A DNA stretch of 55,199 nucleotides from Flavobacteriales bacterium (GTDB lineage Bacteria > Bacteroidota > Bacteroidia > Flavobacteriales > TMED113), in the NCBI GenBank assembly GCA_002863085.1, contig PKDT01000001.1, positions 1 to 55,199 on the forward strand, written 5' to 3'. Numbering within the stretch: position 1 is the stretch's first letter; the number at the start of each line of letters is the position of its first letter. Made by a program: the position numbers and the translations under genes. This document shows, piece by piece, positions 46,481 to 55,199 of the stretch. The notes beneath the pieces were generated by a model. That model saw only the letters and a list, made by a program, of their open reading frames with translations. It searched no databases and was not told the origin of the DNA.

Positions 46481-49400
46481 ATGAAAAAATTACTCTCTCT
46501 CACATTAATGTTAATATTTTTTGGATTGAATTCACAAGATTTGGTAAAAAATATTACTTCAAACGATAGTATTGTATCCACAAACGATACCATTATTCAA
46601 AAAGAACTTGAAGTGCCTTACAACCCACTTACTAAGCCAAACACTTATAACTCTACAAAAAACCCAAATTACTGGAAAAATAAAATGCCATATGAAGGAT
46701 ATTGGCAGCAAGATGTTCATTACGTTATAAAAGCTGAAATAATTGACACACTAAATATGATTAAAGCATCTCAAGAGTTGATTTATACAAATAACTCACC
46801 TGATGATTTAAATTATGTTTTTTTTCACTTGTATGCAAACGCATTTGAGCCTGATTCATATCTTGATAAATTTAGGAAGGGTAATAAAATGAAAACCATC
46901 TTTCGTGAAGATGAAAAGAAGAAAAAAAACCTTGAAATCAACAGCATATCTACTGAAGGAGAGTCACTTGACATAGAAATTGATAACACAGTAATGAAAG
47001 TTTTTTTGAATGAGCCTCTCAAAAGCGGTGAAACCATAAAGTTCAATATTGATTTTGAATCACACTTTGGGGGTGACGAGAATACAGGAAATGTCAGAAG
47101 AAGAATGAAAACCTACACCGAATTTGGAAATAAACATTACAATGGCGTTCACTGGTATCCAAGAATTTCAGTATATGATAGTAAATTTGGCTGGACAACT
47201 GATCAACATCTTGGGAAGGAGTTTTATGGGAACTTTGGATGTTTTGATGTTGAATTAACATTTCCTGATAACTACATTGTCGAAGCTACTGGATTTATGA
47301 CCAACAGAAATGAAGTGTTACCCAGTGAGCTCATGAAAAAATTAGATATCAAAAATTTTGCTGATAAAAAATATAATACTCCCCCATCTACAATTATTAG
47401 ATATAATCCAAATAAAAAGAAAACATGGAAATTCCATGCAGAAAATGTCCATGACTTTGCATTTACCGCCGATCCAAGTTACAGAATCGGAGTAGCTGAA
47501 TGGAATGGCATAAAAGCATATTCATTAGCTCAAGAACAACATGCCTCAAAATGGCAGAATGCCGCAGATTATGCCGCTGAAATTATCAGAGTTTTTTCTG
47601 AAGATTTTGGAATGTATACATATCACAAAATTATTGTAGCTGATGCTAGATCTGGAATGGAATATCCGATGATAACTCTTGACAGAGGCAGCGACCCAGG
47701 TTACAGAGGTCTGTTGATTCACGAAATTGCACATATGTGGTTTTTTGGACAAGTTGGTAATAATGAGACTTATCGTGCTGCACTTGACGAAGGATTTACA
47801 CAGTTTTTAACTGCATGGGCAACTGAAGTAATAGAAGGTGAATACATGACTGTAAGCAAATCATATGTCAATGACTCACTTTTAGATAATAAAGAGGTAG
47901 ATGTACTTCAAAGAATTAAATGGATCAAAAATAACAAGACGTTTTTAAATAAATATTTTGATAAACACCGCAATCAACTTAATGCAAAGGACGATGATGC
48001 ATTTTACAGATATACAATGGATGCATCTGAAAATAATACTCCAAAACTTAACACACATTCTCACGACTTTGGTGGTTCTCTTGCTCACAGAGGTTCTTAC
48101 ACTCACGTTTATGGTAAAACCGCTACAATGCTATATAATTTACAATATGTTTTAGGAGACGATTTGTTCCTTCAAGCAATGAAAAATTATTTTGAAACAT
48201 GGAAAATAGCTCATCCTTATCTAAACGACTTCAGAAACTCAATTATCCAATTTACGGGAGTCGATCTAAACTGGTTTTTTGACCAATGGCTTGACACAAA
48301 TAAAGACTTGGACTACTCGATCAAAAAAGTTGAAAAATTAGACAACGACTCTGTGCTTATAACTTTATCAAGATGTGGAGAAATGGAAATGCCAATTGAT
48401 TTAACGATTGATTCAAAATTTGGAATGCTTTATGAATACCACATTCCCAACAACTGGTTTGAAAAAGAGACAAATGCTAAAATACTCCCAAGATGGATTG
48501 GATATGGAAATTTGAATAAAGAATATTCATTTATAGCTCATGTTCCCTCGGGTGTAAAAAATATAATAATTGATAAGTCAAACAGACTAGCTGATTCATA
48601 CATGATAAATAATAGGCTAAATGGTAATGTTGACTTTTCTCTAGACTATGGTGTGAAAAAATATTCCAATCTGAGAAAATACGAACTTAAAGCAAGACCT
48701 GCAATTTGGTACAATGACTTTGATGGAGTTAAAGTTGGTACACGTCTCAGAGGTGACTATTTGAAAAAACATCATAATCTAGATGCTGGATTATGGGTTA
48801 ATTCTGGAGTTGGTCAGTCCAAAAGGTACGATGGTGATTCAAACAATGATAAAGTTTCTTATAGCCTAAGTTATTCAACCACCCTCTTCAAGTATGTAAA
48901 AAATAGCAGAATGAGATTTTCTCTAAATGAATTAGACGGTCTTAGTTACTATTCTGTTGGATATAACATCAAGTCAATTGATAAAAAAAATTCATTTGAT
49001 GTTTCATTGAATAGTTTTGAAAGAAAAGAACTTTCAGATATAAATTACTTGCTCTACGAAGATCAATGGTTGCCTAACAATATAAATTCTAATTTAACTG
49101 TAAGTCTTTCTCACCAATACTTTTATCTACAAAACAACGAATTCGATGGAACTGGAATAATTAATATGGAACTGAAATCATCGTCTATTATGAGTGATTA
49201 TAATTTTGCTTTTTTAAGCTTATCAACAGTAAACAGAAGTGAGTTCAATGGCTATGGTATCAATACAAGACTATTTATACAAAGAGGTTTTGGAGATAAC
49301 TTTCCGCTTGAAAGTATGCTTTATTCAGCTGGAGCAAATCCAGAAGAACTTATGAGTAATGAGTTTACGAGATCATCTGGCTTCATCCCTAATGACTGGG

Positions 49401-49840
49401 TTGGTTATGGTAACGGAAGTGGAACATTCCACATGGGAGGTGGTCTTAACCTGAGAGGTTTCAGTGGATATTACATGAACGAACCAACCGATAATGGTAC
49501 TCAGAACACCTATAAAGGAACTTCGGGTCTTGCCTTTAATACAGAAATTGATTTTACTGAAAAATTCGATAAACTTGAATATTTTGGTCTCAATACATAC
49601 CTATTCGCAGACATAGGTGTAATAAATGAAAATAAAATTGGAGATAAACTTGCATTTAGCAGGCCAAATTTTGATTTAGGTCTTGGTTTTACATGCGAAC
49701 TCTCTAGACTTTGGGACGATGTTTTAGATGGTGAGCCACTAACTCTTCGTTTTGATTTTCCAATTTATGTAAATCATACTCCGTCTGATGAAAGTTCTGT
49801 TAAATTAAGGTGCCTATTTGGATTTAACAGAGCATTTTAA
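46481..49840 (+). CDS. M1-family metallopeptidase with C-terminal Omp85/surface-antigen-like beta-barrel domain
   Basis: 1119 aa; signal peptide; gluzincin LLIHEIAHMWFFGQ...NETYRAALDEGFTQFL; M1 GMEYPMI (GAMEN-like); C-terminal about 400 aa barrel-like with GGGLNLRGFSGYY (LRGF), LTLRFDFPIYV and terminal FGFNRAF. Confidence 0.88.
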   Translation: MKKLLSLTLMLIFFGLNSQDLVKNITSNDSIVSTNDTIIQKELEVPYNPLTKPNTYNSTKNPNYWKNKMPYEGYWQQDVHYVIKAEIIDTLNMIKASQELIYTNNSPDDLNYVFFHLYANAFEPDSYLDKFRKGNKMKTIFREDEKKKKNLEINSISTEGESLDIEIDNTVMKVFLNEPLKSGETIKFNIDFESHFGGDENTGNVRRRMKTYTEFGNKHYNGVHWYPRISVYDSKFGWTTDQHLGKEFYGNFGCFDVELTFPDNYIVEATGFMTNRNEVLPSELMKKLDIKNFADKKYNTPPSTIIRYNPNKKKTWKFHAENVHDFAFTADPSYRIGVAEWNGIKAYSLAQEQHASKWQNAADYAAEIIRVFSEDFGMYTYHKIIVADARSGMEYPMITLDRGSDPGYRGLLIHEIAHMWFFGQVGNNETYRAALDEGFTQFLTAWATEVIEGEYMTVSKSYVNDSLLDNKEVDVLQRIKWIKNNKTFLNKYFDKHRNQLNAKDDDAFYRYTMDASENNTPKLNTHSHDFGGSLAHRGSYTHVYGKTATMLYNLQYVLGDDLFLQAMKNYFETWKIAHPYLNDFRNSIIQFTGVDLNWFFDQWLDTNKDLDYSIKKVEKLDNDSVLITLSRCGEMEMPIDLTIDSKFGMLYEYHIPNNWFEKETNAKILPRWIGYGNLNKEYSFIAHVPSGVKNIIIDKSNRLADSYMINNRLNGNVDFSLDYGVKKYSNLRKYELKARPAIWYNDFDGVKVGTRLRGDYLKKHHNLDAGLWVNSGVGQSKRYDGDSNNDKVSYSLSYSTTLFKYVKNSRMRFSLNELDGLSYYSVGYNIKSIDKKNSFDVSLNSFERKELSDINYLLYEDQWLPNNINSNLTVSLSHQYFYLQNNEFDGTGIINMELKSSSIMSDYNFAFLSLSTVNRSEFNGYGINTRLFIQRGFGDNFPLESMLYSAGANPEELMSNEFTRSSGFIPNDWVGYGNGSGTFHMGGGLNLRGFSGYYMNEPTDNGTQNTYKGTSGLAFNTEIDFTEKFDKLEYFGLNTYLFADIGVINENKIGDKLAFSRPNFDLGLGFTCELSRLWDDVLDGEPLTLRFDFPIYVNHTPSDESSVKLRCLFGFNRAF

Positions 49841-49843
49841 AAT

Positions 49844-50272
49844 ATGTTTCATTTCGTTATTTCTTTATTTTTTCCTCTCATGATATTTTCTCAACAAATA
49901 TCCGATGATATTTGTGGAATATGGCTTGAAGAAAAAAAAGAATCACATATAGAAATATATAAAATAGATGATATGTACTATGGCAAGATTGTTTGGTTAG
50001 CCAATCCCAACAATGATGACGGATCTATAAAATTAGATAAAGAAAATCCTGATCCAGAACTTAAAAACAGAAATATTCTTGGATTAGAGATTATTAAAAA
50101 TCTGGAATTCATTGAATCAAACGATTGGGCTAATGGACAAATTTACGATGCCAGAACAGGAAAAACATATGAACTAAATGCGAAATTAAAAAGCAAAGAC
50201 ATTCTTCTTTTGAGAGGTTTCATTGGTCTTAGCTTAATAGGTAAAACAACCAACTGGTCAAGAGTTAAATAA
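49844..50272 (+). CDS. DUF2147 secreted protein
   Basis: 142 aa; signal peptide; DDICGIWLEEKKESHIEIYKIDDMYYGKIVWL, GQIYDARTGKTYELNAKLKSKDILLLRGFIGLSLIGKTTNWSRV. Confidence 0.88.
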   Translation: MFHFVISLFFPLMIFSQQISDDICGIWLEEKKESHIEIYKIDDMYYGKIVWLANPNNDDGSIKLDKENPDPELKNRNILGLEIIKNLEFIESNDWANGQIYDARTGKTYELNAKLKSKDILLLRGFIGLSLIGKTTNWSRVK

Positions 50273-51118
50273 TCTTTTCATAAAAGATTTAAATCGGTAA
50301 GTTCTAATAAACTTGCCAAGCTCACTTGATACAACAAATTTCTTTGCTGTTATTATGCAAGAAACATAGCCTAAAATCATACTAATTGAATGTATTAAAT
50401 ATGGCTTTTTAAAAATCAATTTTATACAATTACCCAGTGTTAATACAATACCCATTCTTATACTGTATAGCATTTGGCCATTTCTAAAAGATGCATTAAT
50501 CACACCAAATTCAGAGTGAGTGGGTCTTTTATGTATGATTTGCAAATCTGTGATTATCTTAACATCCCATCCCTTAAAGCGAGCTGTATGTTCATCAATT
50601 GTATCCCATCCCATAGCCTTAACTAACCCCCCTATTTCATCAAAGCATTTTTTTCTATAACACTTTATTGCCCCTCTTACATGATCGAGATTGGTTACAC
50701 TCTCAATCTCATACTTTTGATTATTTTTAACTACACAAACACCACCACAAATACCGATTTTTTTATCTGACTGGAACTGACCTATAACTCTTTCAATGTA
50801 ATTTTTCGGAAGAACTAAATCAGCATCAATCTTAAATATAAAATCATAATTTTTTGTTTTTAAAAATCGATGACCAAAATAAAATGTTTCCATAACACTC
50901 CTACCAGGAGATCTGACATCTTTTTTTTCCTTTCGCAAATATTTTATCCAACTAAAGACTGAAGATGCTTTTTTTATTACATCACTAGTGGAATCAATTG
51001 ATCCATCATCGATGATAATCCATTCAGTTGGCAACATAGTTTGATTTGTTACTGAATTTATTAAATCCGGAAGACTTGCTTCCTCATTGCATGCTGGTGT
51101 AATTATCGTTATTTTCAA
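50258..51118 (-). CDS. Family 2 glycosyltransferase
   Basis: LKITIITPACNEEASLPDLINSVTNQTMLPTEWIIIDDGSIDSTSDVI, FIFKIDADLVLPKNYIE. Likely TTG start at 51118 coupled to the flippase stop (TTGA); the track's longer GTG-started form begins at 51175. Confidence 0.9.
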   Translation of the reverse strand: MKITIITPACNEEASLPDLINSVTNQTMLPTEWIIIDDGSIDSTSDVIKKASSVFSWIKYLRKEKKDVRSPGRSVMETFYFGHRFLKTKNYDFIFKIDADLVLPKNYIERVIGQFQSDKKIGICGGVCVVKNNQKYEIESVTNLDHVRGAIKCYRKKCFDEIGGLVKAMGWDTIDEHTARFKGWDVKIITDLQIIHKRPTHSEFGVINASFRNGQMLYSIRMGIVLTLGNCIKLIFKKPYLIHSISMILGYVSCIITAKKFVVSSELGKFIRTYRFKSFMKRLFNS

Positions 51119-52440
51119 GATATATACTTTTTCAATGTTAAATATGATAAAATGCCGAGAATAAAGTACATACACGCACCAGTAATTGAGTATGTGAGTA
51201 TCATCTGGTTGACAGATTTGAAATTAAAAAATAAAAATAATACCAATAAAGCAACTAAATAAATAATTTGCCAAATCAATAAAATTTGATTTTCCATTTT
51301 ATATGAAATACTTGGAGTAACAACGTTGGAAACAAATCTGAAAAATAATAATGGACATAACATCTTTACGAATAGAGCTGTATCACCCCAATTGGGACCA
51401 AATAAAAAGATGTAAAATTCATTATTCAACAAAAAAAATGGAATAATAACAACACTACAAACTAGTGACATTAGCACTACTGACTTGACAAAGATTAAAG
51501 GTTTATTTTGGGCAGTCGTAATTCGTTTGTAATAAACTGTCTTTAATGAATTTGAAATTATTCCAAGAGGTTTTCCAATAATCTTGTCAGCTAGGTCGAA
51601 GACACCTACTACGAAGAAACCAAAAGAAAATGTAAAAAAAGCTAAAATAATTTTTTGTGAAAAAAAGTTTAAAATGGACTGCGGTGTTTCGTAAATAATA
51701 AATTTCTTGTAAAAATGAACAAGGAATCTTGAATTAATAAAAATATTTTTAAAATCAATTTTTTTGATTTCATCAATGATGCTCGTTGCTAAAGAAATAC
51801 ATGCAACAAATCTTCCTATTATTTGTCCTAAAATCAAAGCAAATATTTTAACCTTGGTAAAATAAAAAAAAATTGACAACGGAGTACTAAAAATTGAGTG
51901 AGATAAGTGCGAGAATGACATATTTTTATACATTTCTATTCTGTTGTTCCAAGCATATAAAATATTATATAATCCTAAAAAAAAAGAACCAAATGGTACT
52001 AAAATAATTAAAAATGGAAAATAGTTTTTGTTCGAGAGCTGGCTCATCCAAATTTTAATATCGTAAAGCTTATCAAAATAAAATGAGTTATTATTTTCTA
52101 AAAATTTCCACAAAAAATATAGAATAAAAAAAACTAATACCGATGTAATAACAAGAAGAACAAAAGCATTTAGACAAAGAATGGCAGCATCTGTATTTTT
52201 TTTGGGTAAAACAACAGCCATTTCTAGTCTTAAGGTGCTTGAAATAGCAATAAGTTGAGTAAGTGCTAAAAAAATTGCTAAGATACCAAAGTCATATGGA
52301 CTAAAAAATCTTGTGAGAAAAGGTAATGCAATAAGTGGGATTAGTTGCGAAATACCGACTCCACTTGATAGCACCAAAATATTTTTTAAATATTTTGATG
52401 ATTTTAATTCGCTAATAATATCAAAAATCATTTTTCGCAT
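51115..52440 (-). CDS. Lipopolysaccharide/oligosaccharide flippase (Wzx/MATE-like)
   Basis: 441 aa polytopic; NILVLSSGVGISQLIPLIALPFLTRFFSPYDFGILAIFLA. Confidence 0.9.
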   Translation of the reverse strand: MRKMIFDIISELKSSKYLKNILVLSSGVGISQLIPLIALPFLTRFFSPYDFGILAIFLALTQLIAISSTLRLEMAVVLPKKNTDAAILCLNAFVLLVITSVLVFFILYFLWKFLENNNSFYFDKLYDIKIWMSQLSNKNYFPFLIILVPFGSFFLGLYNILYAWNNRIEMYKNMSFSHLSHSIFSTPLSIFFYFTKVKIFALILGQIIGRFVACISLATSIIDEIKKIDFKNIFINSRFLVHFYKKFIIYETPQSILNFFSQKIILAFFTFSFGFFVVGVFDLADKIIGKPLGIISNSLKTVYYKRITTAQNKPLIFVKSVVLMSLVCSVVIIPFFLLNNEFYIFLFGPNWGDTALFVKMLCPLLFFRFVSNVVTPSISYKMENQILLIWQIIYLVALLVLFLFFNFKSVNQMILTYSITGACMYFILGILSYLTLKKYIS

Positions 52441-53705
52441 AATGAATTTATAATTTTAATCAATCTTTTGGCCTGATTCAATCTAGAATAATCACTTGTG
52501 ACGTCTTCAAATTCATAATTTTTATTTAAACTAAATATTTCATTGATTGATTGCTTTAGTAGATTCTTGTTACCAAAATCCACGAACCAGCCGAAGGAAA
52601 TTTTTGATATTATTTTTTCCAAATCACTATCTTTTTTTCCTATGGCTAAAATTGGCCTTCGAGCACCAATATATTCGAATAGTTTAGCGGGTAAACGACC
52701 CATAACAGATTTAGTATCTGCCTGAGAGACCAACAATATATCTGAATCTAACATATAATCAACAACATCATTGTGTTTGAGATGCGAATGGTACTTAATT
52801 TTTTTTATGAACCTGTAACTTTCTAAGTTGAGGAAGAAATTGGAGTGAACTTCTCCAGCAAAAATCAACTTTAATTTTTTATTGAAATCAGGGTTCTCGT
52901 CTGAAATATTTCTAAGTACCTGCCAAAAAAAAGAATGATCTCTTTTCTCGCCATAAAGACCAAAATGACATATTTTGAAATCATAGCTGTTATGATTTCT
53001 TTTGGCAGAAAAATCATCATCATCATAACCATTATTTAACACTTCTATTTTTTTTAATCTATTTTTTTTAAAATCACTTGACCAAGTTTCACTTACAGTC
53101 AGTACTAAGTCTGCATTTTCAATAACTTTTTTTTCCAACAATACGTGTTTCTTTCTCTGTTTTTTCATTAGAGGTAGTAAGTCAAAATATTCAATATTAG
53201 TCCAAGGATCTCTGAAATCAGCTATCCATTTTATATTGTGTTGTTTTCTGAGCTCTATCGCGATTAGGTGCATACTGTGGGGGGGACCAGATGAGATAAC
53301 GAGATCGACAGGATTTTTCTTGAGGTAATTATTTAAAAAACTAACAGATGGCTTAATCCACAAACATCTTGAATCAGGAACAAAAAAGTTAGCTCTAATC
53401 CAAATTAGAACTTTTCCCCAAAAACTTGTTGGTCTTTTAGTAAGAATATGAGATGACGGATTACTTGAATTGAAAATTGAAAAAAATTTATTTGGTTCAA
53501 AAATATCTTTCTTTATGACTTCAACTCCTTTTTCTATATCATCAATAGTTGATAAATCTTTGATTGGAGAGGTTGGATTAGAGGGGGTATATATGATTGG
53601 CTTTAGTTTATTTCTAATTAGATACTTGGATAACTTTAACCATCTTTGAGTGCCAACTCCACCTGTTGGAGGCCAATAATAAGTTATAATCAATATGTTT
53701 TTCAT
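52428..53705 (-). CDS. Glycosyltransferase (GT4/GT1-like)
   Basis: 425 aa; ILIITYYWPPTGGVGTQRWLKLSKYL, VISSGPPHSMHLIAIELRKQHNIKWIADFRDPW, GRLPAKLFEYIGARRPILAIG. Confidence 0.9.
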   Translation of the reverse strand: MKNILIITYYWPPTGGVGTQRWLKLSKYLIRNKLKPIIYTPSNPTSPIKDLSTIDDIEKGVEVIKKDIFEPNKFFSIFNSSNPSSHILTKRPTSFWGKVLIWIRANFFVPDSRCLWIKPSVSFLNNYLKKNPVDLVISSGPPHSMHLIAIELRKQHNIKWIADFRDPWTNIEYFDLLPLMKKQRKKHVLLEKKVIENADLVLTVSETWSSDFKKNRLKKIEVLNNGYDDDDFSAKRNHNSYDFKICHFGLYGEKRDHSFFWQVLRNISDENPDFNKKLKLIFAGEVHSNFFLNLESYRFIKKIKYHSHLKHNDVVDYMLDSDILLVSQADTKSVMGRLPAKLFEYIGARRPILAIGKKDSDLEKIISKISFGWFVDFGNKNLLKQSINEIFSLNKNYEFEDVTSDYSRLNQAKRLIKIINSLCEK

Positions 53706-55199
53706 TTTGATTTAATTATTTTTTTGAAAAATAAATAAAAACCAACAAGAATTAAAACGATTGACATTACTAATGAAATTATAGCTGACACATGAAAAGA
53801 ATTTGGTTTAAATTCAAAAAGAATTTCTTTTGTTCCTTTGGGAATAAAAATACCCCTTAGTAAGTAATTTATAGGAAAATGTTCTACAAAGCTCCCGTCA
53901 ATATATGCATTCCATCCTTTTGGATAATAAATTTCTGAAAAAGCAATCAATGAATTTGAGTTGCAATTTACATTATAAACTAACTTATTGGGCTTGTAAG
54001 ACGTTAGATTTATTTTGTTATTGACGTCGTTTTCAAAGTTCTGCATGAGAGGCCTATATTTTTCATTAACAATAGCTGAAATAGATGGATCAAAGTCTGA
54101 AAGTAGAGAAAACTCTTCATCCTTGTTTTTTGCCCAAATTATATTTTCGACAAACCAAGCATTACCACAAGCTTCTGGATTTATTTGCACGAAGGGTTTG
54201 TTATTATCAGCACTAATTATATATTTCGTATTTAACATATTTATAACAGGCATGGAGCCTTTACTTAAATATGAGTCCATAATTTCTTGATATTTTCCTA
54301 GTTTAGCACCATGATACCCCCCCAAAGAATGATGGAAATAAGATGTTCTAGCACCTTGATCTAACCTTTCATTTAAATTGTAAACTCTAAATGTTGTACT
54401 GTCTTGATGAATAATTTTATCATATTCTTGTTTTTTAAATGGTTGTTCGACTAAGGACTTATCTACGAAACTATCAATATTAAAATATCTCTTATTCACA
54501 AACCACATATCCGTTAGAATGATAAGGGCAAGAAAATAAATCCAAGAAAGAGATTTTTTAAAATAATTTTTGATTTGTAAAAAAATAATGATTGAAGACA
54601 TCATCACAAATACAAGCGATCTTAAAATATCACTTTTGAACATTAAAAATCTGTCCTCCTGAATCGACTTGGATAACCAATTTGGAAGCTGTGAATCAAC
54701 TGCACTTGAAAAATCAAATAATCCTCGACCAAACACTAAAAAAATTAGAGATAAAATTCCTAAAAAGGCTGTTGATTTTAATAAAATATTTAGCCTATCT
54801 CGATCCTTAAATTTAGCTTTAAAAAAACTATGTAATCCAAGAATTGCCATTAGTGGAACCACAAACTCAACTATTACCAATATCATTGAAACAGTTCTAA
54901 ATTTGTTGTATAGAGGAAAATAATCAAGCATCAGATTTGAAAGAGGCATAAAATACCTTCCCCAAGCAAGTAATAAAGAAATAATTAAAAGTGAAAGTAG
55001 TGTGAACTTTATTGGTTTTTTTAATGTAAATAGTGAAATGAAAAATAAAAGCCACACCACTGCCCCTAAGTAAACCGGACCCGCAGTAAACTCTTGTGGA
55101 CCAAAATATAATGGTACGTTTTGAATAAAGCTATTACTATCTCTTTTTGAAATACCGTTAGATCTGAGGGCCTCATATGTTTTTGATTTATCTGTAAGT
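53702..55199 (-). CDS. YfhO-family membrane protein (partial; runs off right edge)
   Basis: Polytopic N-terminal part; RVYNLNERLDQGARTSYFHHSLGGYHGAKLGKYQEIMD, MLNTKYII, SEIYYPKGWNAYIDG...NYLLRGIFIPKGTKEILFEFKP. The frame stays open from the track's 55060 start to the window end (...RSNGISKRDSNSFIQNVPLYFGPQEFTAGPVYLGAV). Confidence 0.9.
   Translation of the reverse strand, partial: LTDKSKTYEALRSNGISKRDSNSFIQNVPLYFGPQEFTAGPVYLGAVVWLLFFISLFTLKKPIKFTLLSLLIISLLLAWGRYFMPLSNLMLDYFPLYNKFRTVSMILVIVEFVVPLMAILGLHSFFKAKFKDRDRLNILLKSTAFLGILSLIFLVFGRGLFDFSSAVDSQLPNWLSKSIQEDRFLMFKSDILRSLVFVMMSSIIIFLQIKNYFKKSLSWIYFLALIILTDMWFVNKRYFNIDSFVDKSLVEQPFKKQEYDKIIHQDSTTFRVYNLNERLDQGARTSYFHHSLGGYHGAKLGKYQEIMDSYLSKGSMPVINMLNTKYIISADNNKPFVQINPEACGNAWFVENIIWAKNKDEEFSLLSDFDPSISAIVNEKYRPLMQNFENDVNNKINLTSYKPNKLVYNVNCNSNSLIAFSEIYYPKGWNAYIDGSFVEHFPINYLLRGIFIPKGTKEILFEFKPNSFHVSAIISLVMSIVLILVGFYLFFKKIIKSK

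Noticed and set aside
1-55199. CRISPR arrays, IS elements, prophage, toxin-antitoxin or defence islands
   Set aside because: No direct-repeat arrays, transposase/integrase motifs or terminal inverted repeats were recognised; the gene content is core metabolic.

Overview
This is an AT-rich, gene-dense chromosomal segment with almost no intergenic space. It reads as a Bacteroidota/Flavobacteriia genome, probably marine: gliding/T9SS C-terminal domain, BshA, fused 2-oxoacid dehydrogenase E1, TAnnTTTG-type -7 boxes. Most genes are core metabolism: aroC, hutI, bifunctional FTCD, bshA, gcvT, trxB, mltG, dapF, gap, glmM-like, aroE, uvrB, fabG, sucD, mnmE, rluD, ddl, rdgB, rlmH, nadC. Two RNA elements are clear: RNase P RNA on the minus strand near 18.6-19.0 kb, and a TPP riboswitch at about 37.72-37.80 kb in front of a TonB-dependent receptor. 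The most interesting observations are: (1) an M1-family metallopeptidase that appears fused to a C-terminal Omp85-like outer-membrane beta-barrel (46481..49840); (2) a seven-CXXCH lipoprotein cytochrome with TPRs, translationally coupled between dapF and mltG; (3) a comA-rhodanese-DUF368(PopT)-aroE-uvrB overlapping operon, with comB elsewhere in the window, suggesting sulfolactate synthesis; (4) a TPP-riboswitch-controlled outer-membrane receptor; (5) a 2OG-oxygenase/SUI1 pair; (6) a T9SS-sorted protein inside a histidine-degradation operon; and (7) a glycan cluster (YfhO-GT4-flippase-GT2) running off the right edge. No CRISPR arrays, IS elements, prophage or tRNAs were recognised. All calls come from reading the sequence and the supplied ORFs; no searches were run.
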